In this document: positions 26,799 through 35,212 of the stretch, one piece after another
Layout of the letters: each line of letters starts with the position of its first letter
Numbering within the stretch: position 1 is the first letter of the stretch
DNA from: Lacisediminihabitans sp.
GTDB lineage: Bacteria > Actinomycetota > Actinomycetes > Actinomycetales > Microbacteriaceae
NCBI GenBank assembly: GCA_025362355.1
Contig: JANYGT010000030.1
Location: 1 to 56,646, forward strand
Length of the DNA: 56,646 nucleotides
Reading direction: 5' to 3'
Position numbers and translations under genes: made by a program
Notes under the pieces: model-generated
Database searches by the model: none
What the model was told of the DNA's origin: nothing
The model's input: only the letters and a program-made list of their open reading frames with translations

Positions 26799-26881
26799 GC
26801 GCTGGGCTGATCTCGACGATGCACCTTTGCACCGAATCGACGCCGTCGACCACGAACTCTCGGTGCAAAGCCGCCATCTCG
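26797..26881. repeat. Dispersed intergenic repeat, copy B
   Basis: GAGCGCTGGGCTGA (26797-26810) and a 23-base block (26859-26881) match copy A at 23029-23145. Here TTTGCACCGA (26826-26835) and TCGGTGCAAA (26860-26869) form a perfect 10-base inverted repeat around a 24-base loop, so the RNA or single strand could form a hairpin. It lies between the regulator gene and murB, which are convergent. Confidence 0.6.
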
Positions 26882-26898
26882 GCGGCGCGCCGGCGAGG

Positions 26899-28023
26899 TC
26901 ACAGCGAAATGCCGACCAGCACCGGCTCGGGATGCAGCATCACGCCGAACTCGCTCATCACGCGGGTCTGCACGAAGTTCGCCAGCTGCACCACGTCGTG
27001 CGCGGTCGCATGGCCGCGGTTAACGATCGCGAGCGTGTGCTTGTGCGAGATCGCGGCTCCTGAACCGGGAATGGAGAACCCCCTCGAGATACCCGCGCGC
27101 TCGATCAGCCACGCGGCGCTGAGTTTGACGAGGTACTCGCTGCCGACGGCGACGGCCGGGATCGGCGATCCCAGCGGCAGGACCTGCGCCGGGCGCTCCG
27201 GTTCGGTCGGCCAGCGGGGCGACTCTGCGGGGAGGCCGCGGGCGAAGTTCTCGCTCACGATCGGGTTGGTGAAGAAGGAGCCGGCGCTGATCGAGTCGGG
27301 GTCGGCCGGATCCCAGATCATCCCCTTCGAGGCACGCAGTGCGAGCACTGTGGCGCGCACCTCAGCGAGGGGAACCCGCGCTCCGAGTTCGACGCCGAGC
27401 GCGGTGGCGAGCTGCGCGTAGGCGATCGGCAGCGAGAGGCCGCCGGATGCCGCGAGCCGCAGTTCGACGCCGAGCACGATGCCCAGCCGCCCCCGCTTGA
27501 GCGCGCTGGTGCGGTACCCCAGCCTTAGCTCGGAGGCGGCAAGCCGCTCCACCTCGCCCGAGCCGAAGTCGAGGAAGTCGAGGCCGACGAGGGTCTCGCC
27601 GAGCTCCTGCCCGTAGGCGCCGATGTTCTGGATCGGGGCCGCGCCGGCGGTGCCCGGGATGCCGCTGAGCGCCTCGATCCCGGCCAGGTCATTGCCGACC
27701 GCGAAGGCCACGACGTCGTCCCAGACCTCGCCCGCCTCGACCAGCAGGTGCACCGAGCCGTCGGCGTGCGGCGCGACGGGCCTGTCGACGACCGAGATGC
27801 CGCGCGTGACCACCCGCAGCACATCGCCGTCGACCCCGTCGTCGGAGACGACGACGTTCGATCCCCCGCCGAGCACGAGCCAGTCGTCGAAGCCCGACCA
27901 CATCTTGAGCGCTGCGGCGATGAGACCGTCGCGGGTGGCGGGAGCCGACATCCGCAGGGCGGGGCCCCCGACCCGCAGAGTGGTGAGCTCTGAGAGCCGG
28001 ATGCCGTCGGCCGCAGAACTCAC
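26899..28023 (-). CDS. murB: UDP-N-acetylmuramate dehydrogenase
   Basis: The 374-residue protein has the MurB layout. FAD-binding motifs are RVGGPALRM, GGGSNVVVSDDGVDG and LSGIPGTAGAAPIQNIGAYGQEL. The catalytic serine lies in SAGSFFTNP and the C-terminal acid in HPEPVLVG. It reduces UDP-GlcNAc-enolpyruvate in peptidoglycan synthesis, using NADPH. Its start overlaps the hadB-like stop by four bases, and the three-gene set hadA-hadB-murB is co-transcribed. It is convergent with the two-component operon. Confidence 0.95.
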   Translation of the reverse strand: MSSAADGIRLSELTTLRVGGPALRMSAPATRDGLIAAALKMWSGFDDWLVLGGGSNVVVSDDGVDGDVLRVVTRGISVVDRPVAPHADGSVHLLVEAGEVWDDVVAFAVGNDLAGIEALSGIPGTAGAAPIQNIGAYGQELGETLVGLDFLDFGSGEVERLAASELRLGYRTSALKRGRLGIVLGVELRLAASGGLSLPIAYAQLATALGVELGARVPLAEVRATVLALRASKGMIWDPADPDSISAGSFFTNPIVSENFARGLPAESPRWPTEPERPAQVLPLGSPIPAVAVGSEYLVKLSAAWLIERAGISRGFSIPGSGAAISHKHTLAIVNRGHATAHDVVQLANFVQTRVMSEFGVMLHPEPVLVGISL

Positions 28024-28448
28024 GCGAGCGCCACCCGCACCTGCGCCTTGCCCAGCACCGTCTCGTCGCGGAACGTCACGGTGAGATCGATCCGCGCACC
28101 CGCCTGATCCAGCACGCCGACCTTCGCGACCACGTTCACGTCGGCACCGGCTTCGGCGTCCACGAAGACCGGACGGGTGAACCGCACCTGGTAGTCGAGC
28201 ACCTTGCCGCTGTCGCCGCCGAGCCAGTCGATGACCGGCTGCACGGCGAAGCCCATGGTCAGCATCCCGTGCGCGAGCACCCCAGCGAGACCGACCGAGG
28301 TGGCCGCGTCGTCGCGGTAGTGAATCGGGTTGAAGTCGCCCGAGGCCCCGGCGTAGCGCACGAGGCTGTCACGGGTCAGGTGGTAGCTCTGCTCGGCGAC
28401 GATGTCGCCTACGCTCAGCCTCTCGGCGTCGAAGCCCCCGACGCTCAT
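28020..28448 (-). CDS. MaoC-like hot-dog dehydratase (HadB-like)
   Basis: The 142-residue single hot-dog protein contains the hydratase-2 motif YAGASGDFNPIHYRDDAA, with catalytic Asp and His, and GVLAHGMLTMGF. In mycobacteria the HadAB heterodimer dehydrates beta-hydroxyacyl-ACP in FAS-II. Organisms like this one lack mycolic acids, so the role may be another acyl-CoA or acyl-ACP dehydration. The ATG overlaps the upstream hadA-like stop, which fits an obligate heterodimer. Confidence 0.88.
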   Translation of the reverse strand: MSVGGFDAERLSVGDIVAEQSYHLTRDSLVRYAGASGDFNPIHYRDDAATSVGLAGVLAHGMLTMGFAVQPVIDWLGGDSGKVLDYQVRFTRPVFVDAEAGADVNVVAKVGVLDQAGARIDLTVTFRDETVLGKAQVRVALA

Positions 28449-28891
28449 TCGTCGCCTCGCACCACGAGGCTGGAGATCGCCGTGACCACGTGAGCCCCGC
28501 CCGCATCGACGATGGACGTCTCGGCCGTCACCATGCTGTGGCCTCCGAGCGTCTTCACGCTCGTGACGGTGAGAGTGCCGGTGAGCTCGTCGCCCGCCAC
28601 AATCGGACGGGTGAAGCGGAAGCGCTGATCGCCGTGGACGACGCGGGCGAAGTCGATGCCGGCATCCGGATCGGCAAGCAGTTGCGCGAGGGTGTGCTCC
28701 TGGACGACCACCGCGAAGGTCGGCGGCGCGACCACGTCGGCGTAGCCGGCCGCGCGCGCAGCCTCCGGGTCGAAGTTGAGTGGGCTGGTCGCGAGAACGG
28801 CGCGGGCGAACTCGCGCACCTTCTCGCGGCCCACGAGGTACGGAGCTGCCGCGGGGTAGCTCCGACCCGCGAGCTCGGCGTTGACTGGCAC
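28445..28891 (-). CDS. MaoC N-terminal-like hot-dog protein (HadA-like)
   Basis: The 148-residue hot-dog protein has the HadA-type start (LAGRSYPAAAPYLVGREKVREFA) and no complete catalytic Asp/His motif of its own. This is the structural partner pattern of HadA with HadB. Residues VVHGDQRFRFTRPIVAGDELTG are diagnostic. Encoded directly before the HadB-like subunit, it is probably a heterodimer with it. A GC-rich terminator at 28935 separates the gene from a tiny upstream peptide gene. Confidence 0.85.
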   Translation of the reverse strand: MPVNAELAGRSYPAAAPYLVGREKVREFARAVLATSPLNFDPEAARAAGYADVVAPPTFAVVVQEHTLAQLLADPDAGIDFARVVHGDQRFRFTRPIVAGDELTGTLTVTSVKTLGGHSMVTAETSIVDAGGAHVVTAISSLVVRGDE

Positions 28892-28934
28892 GGTTCCACC
28901 CTATCGGCGGGCCGCCGAGCGGAAGCGGGCAAAC

Positions 28935-28968
28935 GAAGACCCCGGGGCCTGGGGCCGCCGGGGTCTTC
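28935..28968 (-). terminator. GC-rich hairpin after the 26-residue peptide gene
   Basis: GAAGACCCCGG (28935-28945) pairs perfectly with CCGGGGTCTTC (28958-28968) around a 12-base loop. The minus-strand 3' side is only weakly T-rich (CGTTTG). It lies between the peptide gene and hadA and would isolate the peptide transcript. Confidence 0.65.
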
Positions 28969-28994
28969 TGGGGGGTACGTGGAGCGGAGAACTG

Positions 28995-29075
28995 TTACTG
29001 GCAGCTCTCGCACTGCAGGTCGTCCATGGGGTCGACCGGAACCGCGTAACCGCCCACGCTGTCGGTGTCATTCAT
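28995..29075 (-). CDS. Tiny protein, 26 residues, C-terminal CxxC
   Basis: ATG at 29075 is preceded by AGAAGGAGG, a near-perfect anti-16S match spaced six bases away. The frame encodes an acidic peptide beginning MNDTDSVGGYAVPVDP and ending DDLQCESCQ before TAA. It has its own promoter-like region (29132-29161) and a terminator (28935-28968), so it looks like a true monocistronic gene, too short for standard gene callers. There is no signal peptide. The two cysteines spaced CxxC could bind metal, form a disulfide or be modified. I do not recognise the family; function is unknown. Confidence 0.6.
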   Translation of the reverse strand: MNDTDSVGGYAVPVDPMDDLQCESCQ

Positions 29076-29131
29076 GGCGATCCTCCTTCTGAAGAAGTCT
29101 GTGCCACCGGCTGCTGCCGGGGTGAGTCCTC

Positions 29132-29177
29132 ACTATATAACCGGAATGCCACGGTTGTCATTCCACTACATGTAGTG
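29132..29177 (-). promoter_or_regulatory. Promoter and nested operators of the 26-residue peptide gene
   Basis: On the minus strand TATAGT (29137-29132) lies 18 bases from ATGACA (29161-29156), giving plausible -10 and -35 boxes. An inverted repeat GGAATG-N10-CATTCC (arms 29143-29148 and 29159-29164) fills the spacer. A perfect 14-base palindrome CACTACATGTAGTG (29164-29177) abuts the -35. Its half-sites, ACTACA/TGTAGT, resemble BlaI/CopY operators but without their two-base gap. Regulation by one or two repressors is likely; their identity is inference. Confidence 0.5.
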
Positions 29178-29965
29178 ATTTGGGCGTGTCGCGACCTTTT
29201 CATTCTCGTGGCACCCACCGAAGCGGCTGTATTCGATCGATCCGTAGCGGAAGAGCTGGACCGCCACGCGCAGCACGATCGTGGCCAGAACCAGGAGCTC
29301 TACCGAGAGGGCGATGCCCTGCTAGAGCGGGAGCCCGCCGAAGGCGTTTCGCAGCAGCGCCGAGACGGGCGCCGAGTACGGGAACCACGTGCGCCGATCG
29401 CGACACGCGTGCCAGTGAAGAGCGCGAAGCCTCCGATGAGGATGAGCGACGTCGGGTTGATGATAGTGAGGATCATCTCGGTGACGCGGTTTTCCTTCTC
29501 GTCGAGCGTGGAGGCGAGCATCTGGTTTCCGAGCATCAGGATCACCAGATAGAACGCCACCAGATAGAGGATCGGGGCGATCACCCCGTTGATCCCGGCC
29601 GCCTCATGACCGTCGCGATATGTCGCGCTGACCGTGGTGATCTGCCCGCTGACGAGCGGGACGATCCGGGGCGCGTCGAGCCTCTCCGCGGCGCTCGCCT
29701 GGGGGAGGGCGGTGGCGACGGAACCGTAGAGACCGTTGCCGAAGATGTCCCGATCCGCCCCGTAGACCTTGACGGACTGCGTCGACGGATCGGCCGGGAA
29801 GTCGAAAAGCGCCTGTTCCCGGCCCGCCTTGTACCCGAGCTGCCGCGAGTACTCCGGGCTAAAGGGCTCGCCGCGATGCACCGTGAACGAAAGGTCCTCG
29901 ATGACGGTGACGTTCGAAAAGTCCATCCGGAAATGGTCGATCTCGACAAGCGGAGCATCCGTCAC
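29166..29965 (-). pseudogene. Decayed ABC exporter (ATPase start fused to permease)
   Basis: Residues 1-33 (VEIDHFRMDFSNVTVIEDL...VHRGE) are the start of an ABC ATPase, cut before Walker A. At about 29866 the frame passes into an ABC-2 permease with NGVIAPILYLVAFYLVILML and STLDEKENRVTEMIL. Near 29390 the frame shifts: a second frame continues with WFPYSAPVSALLRNAFGGLPL, an internal TAG (29322-29324), then QGIALSVELLVLATIVL and a natural-looking end at 29166. At least three lesions are therefore visible: a large deletion, a frameshift and a nonsense codon. Only nine bases separate it from the DUF2252 gene. Confidence 0.85.
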
Positions 29966-29974
29966 GCGGCAACG

Positions 29975-31324
29975 TCAGTCGGAGCCGATCACCGCGGCGA
30001 ACGCGAGATAGTCGGATGCCGCCTGCTCGGCATACGCCAAGCCCCAGGCCAGCAGGGCCTCATCCGACTTCGTCGAGTCACCGAGGTACCCCGCCACCTC
30101 CCGGGACCGGGGGCTCTGAGCGTGCGCGCGCGCCAGCACGATGCCGCAACCCCGCGCATAGCTGACGAACTGCGAGGGCGTGAGCGAGTCGATGACGACC
30201 GAGCTCTTCATGTCGCGGAACTGCCGCACGTAGAAGTCGTGCCCGTTGAACCGGACGTGGCCCAGGAATACGTCGGACACGGCCTGCAGCACGCGCTGCA
30301 AGTCGACGACCCGTCGCCCCTCGTGCGCGGTCGCCGCGCCCTGACCGCCGTGCGAGACGAGGACGGAGGCCACGGCCTCCTTCACCTGCAGCACGAGCGG
30401 TTCGCCGAGCGGGCCGGTGAGGAGCACGACGAAGCACCGGGTCCCGACGCTCCCCACGCCGACCACCCGGCGCGCCGAATCGGTGAGTTCGTACTGATCA
30501 AGGAGGACCGCGACATCCGGGGCCACGGTCGCCCGGTACTCCTGGAAGATGGCGAGGCGGTCGATGCTCGCGTTCTCGACCTCGTGGCTGAGCACGGGCG
30601 GATCGTCGACGAACACGCGGCGCCCATCCTGCCCGATCTGGGTCGACTTCTCGACGAAGTGCGCCGAGGTGCGTCGGCGTGCCTGTCGGATCGTCTTCTC
30701 AAGGATCCGCTGCCCGCTGGAGTCGAGCGTCCCGAGGATCACGTCGGTGTCGAGTCGCGAGTAGTAGCGGTCGGTCACCCCGAGGTGCATCATGTCGCGC
30801 AACCCGATCCGATACGCCGCCGCCGCCCGGAGGCCCGCGGTGCGCGCGTCCTTCTCCGGGAAGCCAGCCTGCCGCGCTCCGATGATCGCGCTCGTGACGA
30901 GGCGTTTGACATCCCACTCCCACGGCGCGACCGAAGCCTCGTCGAAGTCGTTGAGGTCGAAGACGAGGGTGCGCTGCGGGGAGGCGAAGAAGCCGAAGTT
31001 GGTAACGTGCGCATCGCCGCAGCTGATCACGTCGATGCCACTGGACGGCTCGCGACCGAGGTCCGCCGCCATCTGGGCCGCGCTGCCGCGGAAAAAGGAG
31101 AAAGGGTCGGCGGCCATGCGCGCCATCCGAAGCGGCACGAGCGCCGGCAGCCTGCTCGCGTTCTGCGCGTCGAGCAATGTGAACGGATCGCGGTCGGACG
31201 GCGCGTAGCTCGCCATCCGGGTGCGCGGGAACGCCGCGCGCGCCGCGACGCCCGCCGCAACCTGATCGGCCGCGGTCCGCAGCCGCGCGGCCACGATCCG
31301 ACTACTTGGACTCGAGGGCGGCAT
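29975..31324 (-). CDS. DUF2252 family protein (kinase-like fold)
   Basis: The 449-residue protein is a typical DUF2252 member: FFRGSAAQMAADL, ISCGDAHVTNFGFFASPQ, FDLNDFDEASVAPWEWDVKR, ending with a DYLAFAAVI tail. The HxxNFG/DxNDFDE pattern resembles the catalytic and metal-binding loops of aminoglycoside-phosphotransferase-like kinases, but no substrate is known. The start ATG lies inside the last 23 bases of the upstream DUF308 gene. An internal GTG at 31294 is an alternative. The gene is intact. Confidence 0.85.
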   Translation of the reverse strand: MPPSSPSSRIVAARLRTAADQVAAGVAARAAFPRTRMASYAPSDRDPFTLLDAQNASRLPALVPLRMARMAADPFSFFRGSAAQMAADLGREPSSGIDVISCGDAHVTNFGFFASPQRTLVFDLNDFDEASVAPWEWDVKRLVTSAIIGARQAGFPEKDARTAGLRAAAAYRIGLRDMMHLGVTDRYYSRLDTDVILGTLDSSGQRILEKTIRQARRRTSAHFVEKSTQIGQDGRRVFVDDPPVLSHEVENASIDRLAIFQEYRATVAPDVAVLLDQYELTDSARRVVGVGSVGTRCFVVLLTGPLGEPLVLQVKEAVASVLVSHGGQGAATAHEGRRVVDLQRVLQAVSDVFLGHVRFNGHDFYVRQFRDMKSSVVIDSLTPSQFVSYARGCGIVLARAHAQSPRSREVAGYLGDSTKSDEALLAWGLAYAEQAASDYLAFAAVIGSD

Positions 31325-31877
31325 CCGGCATGGTGCGCGGGAAAGCCAGCAGCACGCCGACCCCGACCACGATCAGCAGGACGGCCGCGAAGGCGATGAA
31401 CGCCGAGCCCACCAGGGCCGGGGCGAATAGGAACGCGAAGCCCGCCAGCAGCGAGATCGCGCCGCCGGCGATCCCCCAGCCGCTGACCCGGCCGGAGCGG
31501 GTCGACGCGACGATGTCTGTCGCTCCGCCGAGGATCCAGCCGATCCCGATCACGATGGCGATGAAGGTGGCGCCGCCCGCCGGGTTCGAGATGGTCAGGA
31601 TGCCCGCGATGGCGACCAGGGCACCAACGACGATTCCGACGAAGAACCAGCGGCCGATCGCGTCGCGCAGCGCGATGCTCCGGGCGATCCGGGAGACGCC
31701 CGAGATGAGCAGGAAGATGCCGAACAGCACGCCGATGGTGGTGATGACCACGCCCGGCCAGACCAGCGCGATCACGCCGAACACGATCGCGACGATCGCG
31801 ACGATGATCACGGCGGCGCGCACGATGGCGAAAAGCTGGGCGTTGTTCGTGGGCACGGGGAGGGTCGGGACGGTCAT
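31302..31877 (-). CDS. DUF308 (HdeD-like) membrane protein
   Basis: The 191-residue integral membrane protein has six hydrophobic helices with the HdeD repeat pattern (LVWPGVVITTIGVLFGIFLL, VGIGWILGGATDIV). The start at 31877 (MTVPTLPVPTN) is chosen because upstream sequence is antisense-like, and this ATG overlaps the stop of the upstream gene (ATGA). HdeD proteins are linked to acid resistance in enterobacteria; in actinobacteria the role is unknown. It is part of a three-gene leftward run with DUF2252. Confidence 0.82.
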   Translation of the reverse strand: MTVPTLPVPTNNAQLFAIVRAAVIIVAIVAIVFGVIALVWPGVVITTIGVLFGIFLLISGVSRIARSIALRDAIGRWFFVGIVVGALVAIAGILTISNPAGGATFIAIVIGIGWILGGATDIVASTRSGRVSGWGIAGGAISLLAGFAFLFAPALVGSAFIAFAAVLLIVVGVGVLLAFPRTMPDAALESK

Positions 31878-32530
31878 GATGACTTCGATTCTGTGAGGGT
31901 CTGAGGGGAAGCGGATTCCAGGGGACGCTGCAGCAGTTCGACCAGCAAGAGCGCGAGCAGCGACACCAGCGTCGTGCTCAGGATCACGCCGACCGTCAAC
32001 GGCCGCACGAACAGCACGATCAGTACGGCCACGAGACCGATCAGGTACCGGATGACGCGGCGCGCCGAGTGCAGCCACACACCGAACTCGCCCGTCGTCA
32101 GCCCGCGCTGCGCGGCCGCGGAGCGGACCGAGCTCACCGCGGTGTCGCCCACGGCGCGCAGCCGTGCCGGCACGCCGTTCGCGCGCCCAAACCACGCCGC
32201 GAGCGCGACGAGCACGGCAACGAACACCACGACGACCGCCGAACTGCGGGTGAACGCGGTGACCTGGTCGAACACGACCGTGACGACGGCGGCCGGTAGC
32301 ACGTTGATCGCGAGCGTCTGCAGAGCGAAGACTCGTCCCAGGTCGATGGCGATGACGACGAGGAGGGAGGTGACGGCCAGGGCCGCTCCGGCCCAGACGA
32401 CATCCGCGGCGCCTCGGCGCGCCTCGCGATGAGGCGCGCGCCAGCTGAGGGAGGTAAAGTCGCGGCTTGGCCCGAGAGGATCTCGACCTCCGTTCGAGGC
32501 AGCGCCACTTCGCGCGTTACGGTTGCGCAT
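31874..32530 (-). CDS. Membrane protein of unknown function
   Basis: About 218 residues from ATG 32530. A basic N-terminal region (residues 1-45) is followed by three hydrophobic segments (about 47-70, 75-95, 100-125). A cytosolic stretch (GLTTGEFGVWLHSARRVIRY) precedes two more helices near the C-terminus. The layout suggests a small transporter-like or channel-like protein, but I recognise no family. Its proposed start overlaps the divergent TetR start on the other strand by two bases, so one or both starts may be wrong. It is coupled to the DUF308 gene. Confidence 0.55.
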   Translation of the reverse strand: MRNRNARSGAASNGGRDPLGPSRDFTSLSWRAPHREARRGAADVVWAGAALAVTSLLVVIAIDLGRVFALQTLAINVLPAAVVTVVFDQVTAFTRSSAVVVVFVAVLVALAAWFGRANGVPARLRAVGDTAVSSVRSAAAQRGLTTGEFGVWLHSARRVIRYLIGLVAVLIVLFVRPLTVGVILSTTLVSLLALLLVELLQRPLESASPQTLTESKSS

Positions 32531-33158
32531 GACCATCGTCGGCTCCGTCGGCTCCGTCGCCTCCTTCGCGGTCGAGCAAAGCAGCCCGGTGCGCAGCGCG
32601 CGCCAGACCGAGGTCTTCGAGCGGCTCATCGACCTGACGCTGGAGCGCGGCTTCGCGCGGTACACGCTCGAGGAGGCGGCGATCGTGCTGCGCTGCTCGA
32701 AGTCGACGATCTATGTGCTGGCCGGCACGCGCGAGCAGCTGATCCGGGCCGTCGTGGTGGCGTTCTTCCGACGCGCGGCGGAGCGCGTCGAGCAGCGGGT
32801 GGCCGCGGCGTCCGACCCGGTGCGGCGCATCGAAACCTACCTGCTGGCCGTCGCCGACGAGCTGCGGCCGGCATCCGCGGAGTTCATGGATGATGTGGCG
32901 GCGTTCTCACCCACCCGCGAGATCTACGAGCGCAACACCGCGATCGCGGCCGAGCGCGTGAAGCAGCTCATCTTGGACGGCATCGAGAGCAGGGCGTTCC
33001 GCGACGTGCCGACTGCGTTCATCGCCGAGGTGGTGAGCTCGGTGATGGTCCGGATCCAGCAGCGGGCCGTCGCGCGCAACACCGGCCTGAGCGATGCCGA
33101 GGCCTACGCCGACCTGGCGAGCCTGGTCGTGAACGGGATCATCCGCTCCACCGTCTAA
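32529..33158 (+). CDS. TetR family transcriptional regulator
   Basis: The 209-residue protein has a TetR helix-turn-helix ([41 protein letters not shown]) and an all-helical ligand-binding C-terminal domain. There is no strong ribosome-binding site before ATG 32529, and an in-frame GTG at 32589 directly precedes the conserved domain. It is divergent from the membrane-protein genes and convergent with the thiolase gene, sharing the last four bases. It may control either group; acyl-CoA metabolism is the commoner theme for such neighbours. Confidence 0.85.
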   Translation: MTIVGSVGSVASFAVEQSSPVRSARQTEVFERLIDLTLERGFARYTLEEAAIVLRCSKSTIYVLAGTREQLIRAVVVAFFRRAAERVEQRVAAASDPVRRIETYLLAVADELRPASAEFMDDVAAFSPTREIYERNTAIAAERVKQLILDGIESRAFRDVPTAFIAEVVSSVMVRIQQRAVARNTGLSDAEAYADLASLVVNGIIRSTV

Positions 33159-34369
33159 ACCTTCGGCACCCGGATGATCAGCGCGTCGCCCTGACCGCCG
33201 CCGCCGCAGAGCGCTGCCGCCCCGATGCCGCCGCCGCGCCGCTGGAGCTCGAGCGCGAGGTGCAGCACGAGGCGGGCGCCCGACATCCCGATCGGATGCC
33301 CGATCGCGATCGCCCCACCGCTCACGTTGACCCGTGCCGGGTCGACGCCGAGTTCCGTCGTGGATGCCAGACCGACGGCCGCGAAAGCCTCGTTGATCTC
33401 GATCAGGTCGAGGTCGGCGGGAGTGATGCCCTCGCGCGCGCAGGCGGCCGCGATGGCGTTCGCCGGCTGGGACTGGAGCGACGAGTCTGGGCCGGCGACC
33501 ATGCCATGGGCGCCGATCTCGGCGAGCCAGGCGAGGCCCAGGGAGTCGGCGTGCGCCCTGTCCATGACGACCATCGCGCACGCGCCATCCGAGATCGGGG
33601 AGGCATTGCCCGCCGTCACGGTACCGTCTGCCCGGAAGGCGCCCGGCAGTTTCGCGAGCGTCTCGACCGTGGTGTCGGGGCGGATCCCCTCGTCGCGCTG
33701 GACGACGACGGGAGACCCGCGTCGCTGCGGCACCGACACCGGGACGACCTCGTCGGAGAACTCGCCGGCATCCCAGGCGGCCGCCGCGCGCTGGTGCGAG
33801 GCCGCGGCGAACCCGTCCTGGGAGGCGCGACTCAGCGGCGCGCGATCGTTGACCGTCTCGGTCAGCAGGCCCATCGCCTCGCTCGTGAAGGCATCCTCGA
33901 GACCATCGACCGCCATGTGATCGACCATCGTGATCGCCCCGAATTTGGTGCCGACTCGGGAGCCCTTCAGCAGGTGCGGTGCCTGCGACATCGACTCCTG
34001 GCCGCCCGCCACGATCGTGGTCGCGTCGCCCGAGCGGATGAACTGGTCGGCCATGATCACGGCCTGGATGCCAGACAGGCACACCTTGCTGACAGTCGTC
34101 GACGGCACGCCCATCGGGATGCCGCCCGCCACCGCCGCCTGCCGTGCGGGCAGCTGCCCCGCGCCGGCGGTCAGCACCTGGCCCATGATCACGTAGTCGA
34201 CGTCGGATCCCCCGACGCCCGCCTTCTCCAGCGCGCCCGCGATGGCGACGCCACCGAGCTCGGCCGCGCTCAGGGTCGACAGCCCTCCAAGGAGTTTTCC
34301 GATCGGGGTGCGGGCCCCCGCGACGATGACGCTGGAGCGTGCCCGCCCCGCGCCGACCGAGGTGGTCAC
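33155..34369 (-). CDS. Acetyl-CoA C-acyltransferase (thiolase)
   Basis: The 404-residue thiolase has the active-site cysteine in [10 protein letters not shown] and the NEAFA motif in [11 protein letters not shown]. The catalytic histidine is in [17 protein letters not shown] and the second cysteine in [13 protein letters not shown]. It condenses or cleaves acyl-CoA chains by Claisen chemistry. The start overlaps the upstream SDR stop by four bases. Thiolase plus an HSD10-like SDR suggests fatty-acid or isoleucine-type branched acyl-CoA breakdown. Confidence 0.93.
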   Translation of the reverse strand: MTTSVGAGRARSSVIVAGARTPIGKLLGGLSTLSAAELGGVAIAGALEKAGVGGSDVDYVIMGQVLTAGAGQLPARQAAVAGGIPMGVPSTTVSKVCLSGIQAVIMADQFIRSGDATTIVAGGQESMSQAPHLLKGSRVGTKFGAITMVDHMAVDGLEDAFTSEAMGLLTETVNDRAPLSRASQDGFAAASHQRAAAAWDAGEFSDEVVPVSVPQRRGSPVVVQRDEGIRPDTTVETLAKLPGAFRADGTVTAGNASPISDGACAMVVMDRAHADSLGLAWLAEIGAHGMVAGPDSSLQSQPANAIAAACAREGITPADLDLIEINEAFAAVGLASTTELGVDPARVNVSGGAIAIGHPIGMSGARLVLHLALELQRRGGGIGAAALCGGGGQGDALIIRVPKV

Positions 34370-35130
34370 TGCGGCGCCATTCGGATCGCGCCATCCATGC
34401 GGATGGTCTCGCCGTTCAGGTAGTCGTGCTCGACGAGCATGAGCACGAGTTGCGCGTATTCCTCCGCCCGCCCGAGGCGGTGCGGGAACGGCACGCTCGC
34501 CGCCAGCGAGGCGTTGACCTCCTCGCCGAGGGAGGCCAGCATCGGGGTGTCCATGATGCCCGGAGCGATCGTGTTGACGCGGATACCGTTGCGTGCCAGG
34601 TCGCGCGCGGCGGTGATCGTCATGGCGACTACGCCGCCCTTCGACGCCGAGTAGGCGATTTGCCCGATCTGCCCCTCGTACGCCGCGACGGACGCCGTGT
34701 TGACGACCAGCCCGCGCTGCCCGAACTCGTCGACCGGGTCGGTCGCGGCAATGGCTTCGGCCGCCAGCCGCATCACGTTGAAGGTGCCGACCAGGTTCAC
34801 CGCGATGGTCTTCTGGAAGGTCGCGAGGTCGTGCGCCCCCTTCGACGACAGGATGCGGCGTGCCGGCGCGATCCCCGCGCAGTTGACCACGAGCCGCAGC
34901 GGGCGGTCCGCGTCGAGGGTGGACAGCGCCGCGAGCACGTCCTCCTCACTCGTGACGTCGCCGCCGATCAACGTGACGCCGTCTGCGGGCGAAACCGCGG
35001 GATGCTCGACCGCCGACGGTAGGTCGAACCCCAGCACGGTCACCCCCTTCGACGCGAGGAGGGCGGCCGCGGCGGCGCCGAGCCCCGAGGCGGCACCGGT
35101 GACGAGGGCGGAGGATCCGGAGAGCTGCAT
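34366..35130 (-). CDS. Short-chain dehydrogenase (HSD10-like 3-hydroxyacyl-CoA dehydrogenase)
   Basis: The 254-residue SDR has TGAASGLG (cofactor loop), NCAG, the catalytic Ser in [14 protein letters not shown] and the YSASK Tyr/Lys pair. The whole sequence, including [16 protein letters not shown] and [13 protein letters not shown], resembles HSD17B10-type 3-hydroxyacyl-CoA dehydrogenases, which act just before the thiolase step. The operon with thiolase supports this. The NAD+ preference is consistent with FDLPS, where an Asp follows beta-strand 2. Confidence 0.87.
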   Translation of the reverse strand: MQLSGSSALVTGAASGLGAAAAALLASKGVTVLGFDLPSAVEHPAVSPADGVTLIGGDVTSEEDVLAALSTLDADRPLRLVVNCAGIAPARRILSSKGAHDLATFQKTIAVNLVGTFNVMRLAAEAIAATDPVDEFGQRGLVVNTASVAAYEGQIGQIAYSASKGGVVAMTITAARDLARNGIRVNTIAPGIMDTPMLASLGEEVNASLAASVPFPHRLGRAEEYAQLVLMLVEHDYLNGETIRMDGAIRMAPQ

Positions 35131-35212
35131 GCGTTCGACGGTACTCCCGCGTCACCTGGACGTGGGCTCCGACTCCCAGCGGGCCGTCGCCCCGCCTTGC
35201 TACCGTCGAAGG

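Noticed and set aside
28020-28891. Mycolic-acid FAS-II dehydratase function for the HadAB-like pair
   Set aside because: No other mycolic-acid genes are visible, and a Microbacteriaceae-like host is not expected to make mycolates. The call is kept at the dehydratase-family level.
29180-31399. 739-residue open frame antisense to DUF2252
   Set aside because: It is Arg/His-rich with no recognised motif, opposite a conserved gene.
32907-34394. 495-residue frame in the thiolase region
   Set aside because: It overlaps the thiolase gene, which holds all active-site motifs, and is Arg-rich without domain features.
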